A stretch of DNA of 64,000 nucleotides from the NCBI RefSeq assembly GCF_032854445.1, contig NC_088295.1, positions 73,312,028 through 73,376,027 on the forward strand, written 5' to 3'. This DNA comes from Liolophura sinensis (lineage: Eukaryota; Mollusca; Polyplacophora; Chitonida; Chitonidae). Positions within the stretch are counted from its first letter, which is position 1. The number at the start of each line of letters is the position of its first letter. This document shows positions 33,590 through 45,053 of this stretch, one piece after another. The notes beneath the pieces are model-generated. The model saw nothing but the letters and a program-made list of their open reading frames with translations, had not been told where the DNA came from and did not search any database. The translations under genes and the position numbers were made by a program.

Positions 33590-34660
33590 ATCTGCAGACA
33601 ATTTTCAGTACAGTCTGCGCGGTTCTGTTGCACCACACAAGATACTGTGATATTTTCACCCTTGCGAGTTCGGAAATGCTTAGATACAGCCATTTTCCAG
33701 TACAGTCTTCCTGGTCCAGTTGTATATATTCATTTATTTGATCGGTGTTTTATGCCGTACTCAAGAATGCGTCACTTATACGACGGCAGTGGTCCAATTG
33801 TAACCACACAGGACACTATGATGATTTCGCTCCCGCGGGTCCAGAAATGCTTACCTACAACAAATTTTCCAGTACAGTAGTAATCATACAGTGTATTGTG
33901 ATGATTTCACTCCTGTGACTTCGAAAATGCTTACCTACAGCCATTTTCCAGAACAGTCTCCATGGTCCAGTTGTAACCATACAACATACTGTGATGATTT
34001 TACTCCTGCAGGTCAGGAAATGCCTAGCTCCAACAATTTTCAAGTGCAATTGTAAACACACAGTATACTGTGATGGTTTCCCTCACGTGTTTCCCGACAG
34101 GTTTAGGGACAGTCCCATTCCCGTTACAGCTGTAACCACATAATACATACATGTAGAACTGGTTTCTCTTATGCCTCATCCCTGATGAGTTAAACCAATT
34201 ATATATCATAGATTTTCCCCAGGAAAGTTCTGGTGAGTTCTTGTTACTACATCTGTAATCCCAATCTGTAAGTTCTGACGTGTGCAAAAATATTCCTACT
34301 ATGACCACAACAGCTACAATTAAATCGTTTCTCTCCAGTTTGAGCGCTTATGTTTACAAATAATTTGCAATTACTTGGACACATTTAGTCACATTGGGTG
34401 CATTTAAATGGCTTCTCTATTGTGTGATCTTGGTCGTATCCATTGCCACACAGCCTGTTTTGTGATGTATCGCAAGCTTCCTCAGTGAAAACCCCGTGGT
34501 TTTCGCCACTGGAAGAGTGTAGAGTCGTCATAAAGTTCTCTACAATGAAGCCGTAATCATCAATGTTTTCTCCTTTATACGCCACATGAACAACAAGAGG
34601 AGCTGTGTGAGGAATTCTGGAGCTCCGGATGCTGACCATAGTTATTCTCGTCAGCTGCAA
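33590..34660 (-). pseudogene. Degenerate C2H2 zinc-finger gene (block B)
   Basis: The - strand encodes E-K-P-F-K-C-T-Q-C-D at about 34385-34415 followed by the same stop as in block A, and 84-bp-spaced finger remnants from 34130 down to 33590 (G-K-H-F-R-S-H-R-S-E-like). The shared stop shows the gene was already broken before the duplication. Confidence 0.55.
33727..33796 (-). repeat. SINE1 3' fragment
   Basis: Counterpart of 7326-7394 in the zinc-finger remnant. Confidence 0.65.
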
Positions 34661-34680
34661 ATAATGATTCCTCTTTTATA

Positions 34681-36187
34681 AACTGACGGCCAAAAGAAAC
34701 TTTACAAAGAGTCCCAATCAATTTATTTTGCCAAAGCAAAAAACAGGATGACTGAAATTTAATATACTGATAAGACTGTAGAGATTGAAAGTCATGAGTA
34801 AGAACGGACAAAGCAGCCCTCAAATCATTTTACAAGTGAACAAGCAGAGCAGGGTTAGTAATATAGCCATTCCATCTTGATTAACAATGGGCAGAGTACA
34901 AAAAGTTGATTATTTTTAAAATTAGTCAATATCAAAACCAATCAATACCAACCATTATCGCGTGTGGCCACCCCTTGCTTCAAAGCATGCAAAAACTCTC
35001 CGACACATAGGAAAAGTAAGTCGCCTGATAAGATGACGTGGGATTCATTACCATTCATCTTGGAAAGCGAACGACTGTTCTTGTCGGTTGGCTACAAGGT
35101 GTGTCCGTTGTCTTACTCGACGACCCATGGTATCCCAAAGGTGTTCTATGGAGGACATATCTGGGGAATATGCAGGCCACGGCAAGACGTTGACGTCGTT
35201 GGCGTCCAGGAAGTATGGGGTCTGGCGTTGTCATGCTGCTGTTGAAGGAATGGCAGGACAACAGGACGTAGAATTTCATCCACGTAACGTTAAGCTGTTA
35301 GATTCCCGTAGATGATGACCAATGGTGTCCCTTCCTCTCCATAAATCCCACCCCACACCATCACGCTGCCGCCACCAAACGGTACCACCTGATGCAGCCG
35401 TTCATTTGCCTCTTCTACGGTAAACTCGCTGTCTGCCATCGGCTCAGAACAGGAAGAAGCGCCTTTCATCCGTGAAAACAACACGTTGCCAATCACGTCA
35501 CTGCCAACGGCGTACAATTCGAGCCCATCGCAACCTCTGCCGACGATGTTCGGCTGTGAACAACTGCCCTCTGAATGGTCGAAAGGCCCTAATTCCGTGA
35601 GCCATGAGTCTCCTGGACACGGTCTGCCGACTGATCCTGTGACCTAAGGCAATTATTAACGAAGACGTCACTGTCAGGAAGCGGTTCCTCAGGTATAAGG
35701 TGCGCAGGTACCCATCTTCTCTGGGCGTAGTTACCCTAGGCACACTTGTACTTGGCCTGTCCGATGTCTGCCCTGTCTGTCTGCAACGCTGCATCAAGTT
35801 TGACACAGTTACACGAGAGCAGCCGAAGGTTCTTGCAACGTGGGTAGCTCCCATGGATACCATACCCAGCCCCCCCCCCCCCCCCGAGTTGTTCTGGAGT
35901 CAATCGAGGCATTACTTTGGTGGCTTTTAGTCAGTGTGCAAGTCCAGCACACTGCGTGTAACGTCTTATACACTTATTACATGTGCAGTTGCGGCCATCC
36001 ATGGGTCACGTTATTTTTCAACTTTCTTCGTTGTCTCAAAACAAATTCGTTTGGGCGTATATGATGCTTGTCGCACATGGGAATATGCTTTGTACAATGT
36101 TTTCCTACAATAATTTGGTATTAATTTGCTGAAAAGGATGGTTAAATTTTACTCACGGAGTCGTAAAGTTTCTTTTGTCCGTTAGTT
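34681..36187 (-). mobile_element. Tc1-like DNA transposon, block B only
   Basis: Terminal inverted repeats AACTGACGGCCAAAAGAAAC (34681) and GTTTCTTTTGTCCGTTAGTT (ending 36187) are flanked by TA at 34679-34680 and 36188-36189. Removing the 1507 bases and one TA gives a site identical in form to block A at about 8243 (TTTATATATGTTCC). Length, ends and TA target fit Tc1/mariner. Confidence 0.9.
35000..35863 (-). pseudogene. Tc1-type transposase, broken
   Basis: 35863-35498 encodes the paired helix-turn-helix region (V-A-R-T-F-G-C-S-R-V-T-V-S, then R-Q-T-G) and R-I-S-R-Q-T-V-S-R-R-L. A second frame holds G-G-G-S-V-M-V-W-G-G-I-Y-G-E and P-L-V-I-I-Y-G-N-L-T-A. The first catalytic Asp is in F-T-D-E-R-R-F near 35465, followed by an in-frame TGA. 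Q-H-D-N-A-R-P-H (second Asp) and P-W-P-A-Y-S-P-D-M (with the third acidic residue after it) are present near 35180-35235 in yet other frames, with a small deletion between. The enzyme would cut and paste the element by DDE chemistry, but this copy cannot be active. Confidence 0.85.
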
Positions 36188-36194
36188 TATATGT

Positions 36195-36640
36195 TTCATG
36201 GAACAAGAATACCGTTGAGATGAAATCCAGAGTTCTAAACGCTGATCATTATTGTCAGCTGTAATTAAAGTTTCCTGCTTACATGTTAACGAAGAAGCGG
36301 GAGATCTTTGCGGCATGAAATGTGGAGCTTTGGACACTGGTCAGAGCTGTTCTCGTCAGCTGTTAAAGTTTCCTCCTTCAAGGTCATGGAAGAACCAGGA
36401 GATCTTTGCGATGAAATATGGAGATTTGAACACTGAATAAAAATTTCATCAGCTGTAAATAATGGTTCCTCCTTAAACATGGGGTCTGGAGTGGGGGGGT
36501 AAAGAAAGTTTTGTGGCAAAAGAGTTCTGGACATTGATCACAACATTTCTAGTCAGCTATAACCAACGTTTCCTTCTTGAAGAGAACAGGATGAATTTTG
36601 TGACAAAATCTTTCTCTGGTATATCGTGTGATATAGAAGC
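36195..36640 (-). repeat. 81-bp tandem repeat encoding a 27-residue motif, about 4 units
   Basis: The - strand reads K-E-E-P-L-F-T-A-D-E, Q-C-S-N-L-H-I-S-S-Q-R, then K-E-E-T-L-T-A-D-E-N and Q-C-P-K-L-H-I-S again. Block A has about one such unit (8230-8360). A related segment at 34690 reads K-E-E-S-L-F-A-A-D-E-N. Probably the eroded N-terminal part of the zinc-finger gene. No known domain recognised. Confidence 0.5.
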
Positions 36641-36754
36641 CAGGCATATAAATGTATGTTTGCCTTCTTCTAGTAACCATATCAATCACACATCTCCATC
36701 TGTTAAGACCTCAAGCAGTTATTTATTTATCGGATTGTTGTTTAATGTTATGAG

Positions 36755-36953
36755 AAGGAATGTAAGCCGCCCAGCCCTAGCCATTATAATGATACAGGTC
36801 GACCTGTCATTGTACTATTCCCTTAATGCTAAGCGCCAAGAGAGGAAGTTACAAACTGCTTTTTTAAGGTCTAGGAGTGACCCGAACTAGGATTGACCCT
36901 GGACCTACCGCCCCCGAAGCGAACGGTCTACCAACTGTGCTAACGGGGCAACA
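36755..36953 (-). repeat. SINE2 copy with tRNA head (block B)
   Basis: Head GCCCCGTTAGCACAGTTGGT (read on -, ending 36953) and part of the body. The paralogue at 9152-9402 is longer. Confidence 0.7.
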
Positions 36954-37022
36954 GAACAGAGGAAGTACAAGGAATGTACACAATTTAGTAAATAAACGTG
37001 GCCCTAGTGGTCTAATGGTCTG

Positions 37023-37111
<89 letters not shown>

Positions 37112-37250
37112 TTCATTTATTTATTTATTTATTTATTCCATTGGTGTTTTACATCGTACTCAAGAATATTTTCACTTAAATACGACCGATGCCAGCATTA
37201 TGGTGGGAGGATATCGAGCAGAGTCCAGGGTAAACTCACGTCCATCCACA
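37023..37250 (-). repeat. SINE1 fragment with an expanded (TTTA)n tail
   Basis: About 115 bases of TTTATTTATTTATTTATTTA form the tail (37023-37137), followed by the core to GTAAACTCACGTCCATCCAC. The expanded tail is far longer than in any other copy here. Truncated where LTR-like sequence begins. Confidence 0.85.
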
Positions 37251-37575
37251 ATAATATATCACATACATATTTGTTAGTGTTATAGGTGTGTATTAAACGA
37301 ACCCTGTCAGTTACTCTGGAGCCTGTATGGGCTGCTGGTATTCTTATGTAATGGTATATTGGGTAGGCACGTAATGTAAGTAACATATAGATATCACATT
37401 TGTTTGGTATTTGGATTACCATGGTTACTCAACAACTGTTTGTCTTGCCTGTTGTAGACACCGCTGATGGGATGCCCCCATAGTCATTGTTCATTGTTCA
37501 TTGTTTCTGGCGGTTCAGAATAAATGTACCATGTGCTATTTTTGAAAGACACTCTTTTGCCTCTCCATGTCTCAC
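37250..37575 (+). repeat. LTR fragment, second copy
   Basis: Aligns with 14160-14504 (GTGTATTAAACGAACCC, GTAATGGTATATTGGGTA, GAATAAATGTACCATGTGCT). It ends in CTCTCCATGTCTCACAGACA without the primer-binding site. Confidence 0.55.
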
Positions 37576-37929
37576 AGACATGTATACTGTTCCTGGTTTG
37601 ATTTTGTTGACCGGTGGTGGCTGATGCTGAAGTAAAATGGGAGAGCCAGCTTCAGTCGCGAAGTTGAGCAGTTTACCTTTCAATCACTATATACTATAGA
37701 GCACACGGGACGTGGGTTCGAACCCATTCTTGGACAGGGGATATTTGTTCCTGTTTGGACCAAATAAATCAAATAAATTTTCACAAGAGTGCCTGAATTT
37801 TTCAAATGAGAGTGATGGGGATCAGTTTTATGGGCGGAGGAAACCGGAGTACGGTTATAAACATGTGACGTGCAGAGATGCATGCCATATTTGGCAATAT
37901 ATGTGTTTTTCAGCGAAGTGAAGATTGAA

Positions 37930-38960
37930 TTATGACACAAATATCTGCACCAGTGATGTCGACCGCTGACAGGTACATTCACCAATTAAGGTGCCACGAA
38001 TAATGAAAGCGAGAAAGTCTAAAATTTCCCTCCCAGACTCTCAGCCTAACTGTATACTTCATGGTATGGAAATTAAATATATGGTTACAGTGTACGAGTA
38101 TTTCTCCAAGGATAGTCACTTCGAATGCACTCCTATACTTTACAATATTGATTGCCCCTGATACCCTGGCTATTGTAAAAATCAGCCCATAATTTGTAAT
38201 GACATATTTCCTCAGATCTTACTGTAAGAGTATCGCAACTTTGGAACTTGATCTGTGAGAGTTAAATGAAAGTTTATAATACCGTCGTAGTAGATCACGT
38301 TTTTATATGTGAATTTCGCTAAAACAATATGTAGACCAAATGAGAAAAGCTGGCGGAATTCTAATATATTCAATATCCGTCCGTCTAAGAAACAAAGATG
38401 TCTAAAACAAGAGAGCAAAGCAATTCACATGAATCATGACTGAAACACAAAAGTGACAATTTTGCCTTGTTTCGGCCAACAATTTCGTGTAAACCAACCA
38501 TGACATCTCCACCAAAACTAAGGGAAGCAATCAACATTTCAATGGATAGCAATGAAAGCGAAATGGAACAATAGTAGACTCGTCTAACGGAATAATGGTC
38601 ACTATGGAAACAACGGCAAGCTCCTCTTGAAGAACTATGATGACCTCTTCTTAGGGAATCGGAGGCTGGTTGATCTGTCAAGTCCGGGTGATTATCATCG
38701 TTTAAGAACTGCTAAGTGGTATCCTTGGTCGCCATTCACTGAGTCTTTTGATATGGAGCTCTTTCATAAGTTTCATCTATTAAAAGAAACAAAGAACATA
38801 AGTAACTGGTTGACTTATTCCCTTACCAACCCCTTAACGCCAATAAAAGAAGACTGAACGATCGCTTTATTAACGGTCGAAGAAAAATGATCCGGCCAGT
38901 TTTACACCCCTATTCTGTTTGCGAATGTAAAACAGCAGCTTCGCAAATGATTATAACTCC
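37930..38960. other. Upstream region of lectin copy C; no gene recognised
   Basis: Short open frames only, none with a recognisable domain. No clear TATA box near the copy C signal-peptide exon. A tRNA-like B box (GGTTCGAACCC) lies just to the left at about 37712. Confidence 0.45.
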
Positions 38961-38969
38961 AGTAGGAAT

Positions 38970-41900
38970 ATGAAGGAATTACATCGCCCCTGTATCCTGT
39001 TATTATTATCAATCAAAGGTAAGCTTCCTTACTAAATTTTTTGACATATATTTATCTTTTTATGTAAATGCGTACCTGTCATTATATATTCCGTTTTTAT
39101 CCCTCTCTCTCTCCATAACTAAAATTTCTGTCTAATGCTTCTGAGTTCAACAACTATGGTCAACTGTTGAATCTAAAATATTCGTATTTTCATCCGAAAA
39201 TTGTCGAGTACGTTTTCTCGTTTCGTGTTCAGCACATTGGTGTGTCCAGTGACCGTACATAATGACTAGAAAGCGCATAAATTTTTTTGAGACAGCATTT
39301 CACAATTAATGGCGTCAGGCTTGTATTTGTTTCTACGCCGAGACAACGTTTTTCAGCACATTTGTATTACAGTTATCTTCGCCGACTGTCCACCCGGATG
39401 GCTGCAATATGGAGATATGTGTTATCTTAAACACTCCCAAGCGATGAGCTCTACGGAGGCCCGGTGTTTCTGTCAGAGCCTTGGAGGTCGACTTCTGACC
39501 TTAACCTCCCCGGAAAAAGTGGAATTTGTCGATCAAATCCTCTTTCAAAACGATACAGGGAATTATCTGCTTGGAGCCAGTAGATTATCACGTATGTATT
39601 TTATGCACTCTATCTTTAACGAATAAAACGTAGCGTTTTTCTTGTAGATAACCAATGTGTATAACGATGACACCATGTATGTTTTTTGTGCCTTGTATTT
39701 GACAGTTGTATTTTCGTGGTGACAGCTATTTGCGATGTTTTACATTGTAGATGAACATTTGCGAATGGTGCCATTTTGTTCTTTAGACAGCCATTGTATG
39801 TGGGATATGTTTCTCTCATAGTTAACCATTACATTTGGCCTGGAATTCTGTGTGACTGTTTCTCACATAGCTAACCATTACATTTGGCCTGGAATTCTGT
39901 GTGACTGTTTCTCACCTAGCTAACCATTACATTTGGCCTGGAATTCTGTGTGACTGTTTCTCTCATAGCTAACCATTACATTTGGCCTGGAATCCTGTGT
40001 GACTGTGTCTCACGTAGCTTACCATTACATTTGGCCTGGACTTCTGTGTGGCTGTTTCTCACCTAGTTAACCATTACATTTGGCCTGGAATTCTGTGTGA
40101 CTGTTTCTCACATAGCTAACCATTACATTTGGCCTGGAATTCTGTGTGACTGTGTCTCACGTAGCTTACCATTACATTTGGCCTGGACTTCTGTGTGGCT
40201 GTTTCTCACCTAGCTAACCATTACATTTGGCCTGGAATTCTGTGTGACTGTTTCTCTCATAGCTAACCATTACATTTGGCCTGGAATTCTGTGTGACTGT
40301 TTCTCACATAGCTAACCATTACATCGGACGAGGAATTAAATATAACTATTTACTCAGATTTTGGTCAGCTGACTCAACTGTGTCAACTGGGCTAACTCAG
40401 AAAACTGAGTCATATGACTAGATCAGCTGAGCGATGAAAGACTCCCGTGAGTTTCATGACTCGGTTGATTTAACTTTTCTCCCGGTGTTTGATTTCTAGA
40501 GGATTCCCTTATCTCAGATGATGCGATTGTGCGATTGTGCGATTATGTTTTACAGACGAACAGTTTGTATGGGATGAGGGTACAGCTCTTGATGGTTTCC
40601 GCTGGCATAATAACGAGCCAAATGGCGACACAGACCTCTGCGCGGCCTATATGATTGACATGAGTGTGTGGCTGCCCAGTTATCCTTTGTTTGACCAACA
40701 CTATGGTTTTAACATCCACTGCAGTCTCGCCCTTGCTTTTTACTGTGAAAAACAAGCAAAAGGTAAGTACTTGTAGCTGACATGGTGCAACAAAATAATT
40801 TTTTGGCCTCCGTGACCGAGGTGGTTAGCGTGCCAGCGACCCAGGAGGCTCTCACCAATGTGGTTGCATGGTGTCCCACAAGCAGTATTAGTTAAGCGTT
40901 TAAGTCTACTCAGTGACACTGAGTAACCGTGTATCTAATTTGTCCAACAAAAGACCCATCAATTCAGGCCAGCGCAGTGACTCAGGGGCCTCACAGCATT
41001 GCGCATGCTTTGATTTTAAGTCCAGTTCATGCTGGTTTTCTCTCCGGCCGTGCGTCAGGTCTGCCATGCAGCAACCTGCAGATGGCCGCGAGGTCCCCCT
41101 GATCTCTGTACGGTTTCTTCACATCATAAGGCTGGTCGCCGTTGTTTAAGTGAAATATTCTTGACTACGGCGTCACACACCAATCAAATAAATAAATAAA
41201 TAAAAGGTAATTTTTGCATCACAACAAGTTTCATTAAATACATGAATGCATAAATGGGCATGTGTCAAGTGTTGCATTGTCGTCACTGCTCTGCTTTTAC
41301 ACACTATGCTCTAGGCTTTTATATTAAATGTATATTAATTCGCGGAGAATACACTAATTCATTTCCAGAGTGTTTTTAGCAAACTTTGAAATGGATTGAC
41401 CTTTCATAAAAGGCTTGCTTGCTTGTATCCTGCTTTGCCGAGCAAGGTGCACTATCTGCCTTTCGCGCATAATCATGAGAGATTTGTAATATTGGAGCAT
41501 TGCTGTAAACCGGAATTTGCGAGTCACGTGATCTATCCGGCCGAGAAAGGCCAATAGTGCACCTTAGAGGTGCACGTCAGGGGTTTTTTCGGGTATCTGG
41601 ATGGGAGCGCTGGTTTCACCTAGGTCACATTGACAAGAGGCCGTATTTCACCAGTTATGTGTGACCGTTTGCCTATGATTATACTGTCGTCGCAGTTCTG
41701 ATTTTACTCTCTATGCTATAAGACTTTTACCAGAATGACCATGACCAGAAGTGTGTTGCATTTTGCATTGTTCAACCTTATCGGGAATAGAAGCATAAAT
41801 GACCCGTGTGCATGATTATGCCCATGAGGCATGCGCGTTAACACAGGTTTTATTGCTCGTGTCCTAACCTGTTTATCGCTTTATTCATCAAGATTTTTAT

Positions 41901-42434
41901 GCGAATTTATTTTAATTGGCTTCATAGTTTAATGTAGCATTTACCAGATTCCTAACTTCTAAGGACAGTGTTCTTTGGCCTGTTTGTTTCGCTGAAGTCT
42001 ACCTGTCTGCTACCAAAATGGCGTGCAGGCTCCAACGTGGAACCATCGATGGTTTACTCTGGCAATCCCGTTTCCTTCACCGATAAAACGGATCGCCATA
42101 GTACAAGTGAAAAAGTCTTAACCACAACATTTAACAATAATGAAACAAATAAATAAAACCAAAGCTATTAATGTGTATGATTATGTTTTCAGCTATTGTG
42201 TCTCGAGGACGGATGTGGGAACTGAGGGAGGTCGGAAAAGTGTACGCGGACCACGTCCTCTCGGAGCACACGGCGGCGGACATTGTGACGTGTACAGTTC
42301 TGTGTATGAACAGATGTGGCTGTTACAGTCTCAGCTACAGCCCTATTCACGGCAGATGTGTTCTATATGATGCTTTCTCTCTGAGGCTGTCCGGATTTGT
42401 TCAAAACGACATAACTAGCACATTGTATGAATAA
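38970..42434 (+). CDS. Secreted C-type lectin with PAN/apple domain (copy C), complete
   Basis: Exons 38970-39018, 39373-39591, 40556-40762 and 42193-42434 join to 717 nt (238 residues), all introns phase 1, the same structure as copy B. Residues 1-16 begin a leucine-rich signal peptide (C-I-L-L-L-L-S-I). The CTLD runs from D-C-P-P-G-W to Y-C-E-K: extra Cys pair, N-Y-L-L-G-A-S, F-V-W-D-E-G, E-P-N at 110-112, C118 and H-C-S. The PAN/apple module contains T-C-T-V-L-C-M-N-R-C-G-C-Y and R-C-V-L-Y-D. E-P-N usually marks mannose-type calcium-dependent binding, unlike the Q-P-D of copy B; the W-N-D position reads W-L-P, so the calcium site may be incomplete. Protein identity to copy B is low by eye, although the exon plan is identical. 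Intron 2 carries a 49-bp minisatellite. Confidence 0.85.
39790..40325 (+). repeat. 49-bp minisatellite in intron 2 of lectin copy C, about 11 units
   Basis: Unit: GGCCTGGAATTCTGTGTGAC, then TGTTTCTCACATAGCTAACC, then ATTACATTT, with few differences between units. Confidence 0.9.
40804..40872 (+). repeat. SINE1 head fragment
   Basis: GGCCTCCGTGACCGAGGTGG and ACCCAGGAGGCTCTCACCAA, cut off before the body; in intron 3 of lectin copy C. Confidence 0.65.
40966..41205 (+). repeat. SINE1, diverged
   Basis: Body with AGTCCAGTTCATGCTGG, core GTGAAATATTCTTGACTACG and ATAAATAAATAAATAAA tail; in intron 3 of lectin copy C. Confidence 0.75.
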
Positions 42435-42889
42435 TCGTTTTTCACAACTGAAGGCGATGTGAGATCTACGCTTATTTTGGCAATATTGTGACATCTGCTA
42501 TTCCAAACTTGCAGAATTTTCTCTTGACTCTATGCCGCGCTGCTGATACAGACTTGATTTATAACGGCTTGGAAGGACCGGTCTGGGCCATACAATTTGA
42601 GATGGCTCTGTTCCAACTTTGGCAAGGGAATTCACTTCCTTCATATCTTTTCTTGGCCGTGACGGGAGCGTGTGAGTCACAGCGCAATAGGTGTTGTCTT
42701 GCCAGAATCTACATGCACTCGCTCTGCGGGTGAAAAGCTGAACAAGATCTCTGGGAATGTCGAAGAGGCTAGATATGGTAATTTTAGTATAAATTTGTAA
42801 AACAGAGTATTCTGAATGACCGGAAAGTCGGGAAAATCGGGAAGAATGACGCTCAAATGACGCTCTAGGCATTCTTCAAATAGCTGAGA

Positions 42890-43168
42890 TGGAACCACAG
42901 TGGCCTAGTGGGGCTTGCTCGCCAACGGGGCACAATGACCAAGGAGCCTCTCAGCAAAGCGATTGCTGTGAGTTTAAGTCCAGCTCATGCTGGTTTCCTC
43001 TCCGGCCGTACGTGGAAAGGTTTGTTAGCAAGCTGCTAATGGTCGTGGGTTTCCCCGGGCTCTGTCCGGTTTTCTCCCACCATAATGCTGGTCGCCGTCG
43101 TAAAAGTGAAATATTCTTGAGTACGGCGTAAAACTCCAATCAGATAATAAATAAATAAATAAATAATA
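42890..43168 (+). repeat. SINE1, full-length, diverged head
   Basis: Head region CACAGTGGCCTAGTGGGGCT, body with AGTCCAGCTCATGCTGG, core, and an AATAAATAAATAAATAAATA tail, about 460 bases after the stop of lectin copy C. Confidence 0.8.
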
Positions 43169-43609
43169 GTTGAGAGACAGAGAATTGAGGCTAATTGATA
43201 CTAATCATGACGACGAAGAAACAGTGGGAGCATGTACAGAAAAAACTGGTTTACCAGAAAATTTGCTCGAAAAGCATATTGTGAACAAAAACATTACGAC
43301 TTATTGTCATTTAGGGATTTGTTGTTATATGCTTTCCTTTGGCTTTGTTTACATATAACCCGTCAATCACAAATTGTTAACAATATGTTTGCCTGATTTT
43401 CGCCATCAATAATTTTGACAATCTGTAGGTACATGTTATCAATAAATGAATACACCAACGTGTGTGTGTGTCGAACGTCTCCTAATCTAGTTGACTGACA
43501 GAGACACATTATCGTGTTCTGGCTGAGAAGATAGATGCATTTCTGTCACGTACGCAGTGTATGAGGACGGATTTGTCATGCACATCTTAGGTTATGGAAA
43601 GATTAATGG

Positions 43610-44480
43610 AATATGGATTCGAATGTGTGCTCTGCATGCTTGTTACGAGCGTATATTATTCAACCCCCGGTCTGTTCTGTAAAGGGAAGACGGATCTGTG
43701 CTCTGATTGTTGGCGTATCAACACTCTATCTGTTGTGCATATTAAGTTGGATTTGTGCTCTGTTTATGCTGGGTGTATTACACTCGGTTTGTTGTGTATA
43801 TGGAAACAGATTTGTGCTCTACTAGTTGGAGCTTAGTGTATTAATACTGTCTATTCCGCTTGTATAAGAAGATGAATTGTGCTCCGCTTGTTGCTTCTGG
43901 ATGCATTCATACTCGATCTACTGTGTTTATTGAAGTTGCATTTGTGCTCCGCTTGTTGATGCTAGGTTTATTACACTCGGTGTGTTGTGCATATTAAGTT
44001 GGATTTGTGGTGTGCTTGTTGGTGCTGAGTGTATTACACTCGAAATAATGTGCAAAGGGAGACAGGATTAAGGCTCTGCCTGTTGATGCTCGGTGTATTA
44101 CACTCGGCATAATGTGCATAGGAAGACAGGATTAAGGCTCTGCCTGTTGATGCTGGGTGTATTACACTCGGCATAATGTGCATAGGAAGACAGGATTAAG
44201 GCTCTGCCTGTTGATGCTGGGTGTATTACACTCGGCATAATGTGCATAGGAAGACAGGATTAAGGCTCTGCCTGTTGATGCTGGGTGTATTACACTCGGC
44301 ATAATGTGCATAGGAAGACGGGATTTGCCTGTTGATGCTGGGTGTATTACACTCGGTATAATGTGCATAGGAAGACGGGATTTGCCTGTTGATGCTGGAT
44401 GTATTACACTCGGCATAATGTGCATATGGAGATGGATTTGGGCTCTGCCTCGGCATAACGTGCATATCAAGACAGATTTG
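43610..44480 (+). repeat. About 64-bp satellite, older units left, homogeneous units right
   Basis: From 44040 the unit TGTTGATGCTGGGTGTATTA, CACTCGGCATAATGTGCATA, GGAAGACAGGATTAAGGCTC, TGCC recurs about six times almost unchanged. Leftward to 43610 the units diverge (for example TTGTTGGTGCTGAGTGTATT). The two units near 44300-44390 lack the TAAGGCTC part. No coding role; open frames here follow from the repeat. Confidence 0.85.
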
Positions 44481-45053
44481 TTCTCTCAGTGTATCGACCA
44501 TACACTTGACCAGCCGGAAAGAGGAACGCCAGCGTTGCGGAGGCGTGACAACAGCTAATTTCCGCTGGGAAACCTATCAAAGTACACAGACGTATTATCT
44601 GTAAAGCTGTAACAAAATGTTTCGAAAAGTGTTAAACAAAACATGTCTGGTGACCAGTCGAACTCTTGCTCAAAATGGCTATTCTTCTCTCCTGAATACA
44701 AGCATACACCTGCCTTGTCACCCATGTTAACGTGCATTGTGTATAATTATCAGCTATTATAATACATACAGAAAGACTCTACACTACAATTTTCAGACAA
44801 CTGAAAGACTTTGCCTTTTGTTGTATGTCAAAAAATTTCTGTATGTGGAATTGTCAAGCCGATGACAGGATTCTACAAAGAGCGCTTTCTCTACAGGATG
44901 GGTTCACTTTATAGTTCAGATTAGTTTCGCATATAAAGTGTATACATACATGTATATCTGTACCACTCGACAACTGGTTAAGTTTCATAGTGCTCCTTTG
45001 TATTAAATGATTACAGCAATGATAAGAAGAAATATCAATACCAACTATGGAGA

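Larger units (their letters stand above)
27108..37145 (+). repeat. Paralogous block B (segmental duplication, partner 1-9470)
   Basis: Same content and order as block A, with private insertions (SINE 31749-32012, Tc1 element 34681-36187), a longer 30-bp minisatellite and extra 81-bp units at 36195-36620. It lacks the A stretch of about 8545-9268. Lectin exons 3 and 4 are almost identical to those of A, so the duplication is fairly recent or gene conversion has acted on them. Confidence 0.85.

Noticed and set aside
39309-39626. Single-exon reading of lectin copy C from an ATG at 39309
   Set aside because: Lacks a signal peptide and ends in intron sequence; the phase-1 exon from 39373 joined to the 38970 signal exon fits the family structure.
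44162-44501. Repetitive - strand frames (S-Y-A-H-Y-A-E-C-N-T-like)
   Set aside because: Translation of the 64-bp satellite, not a gene.
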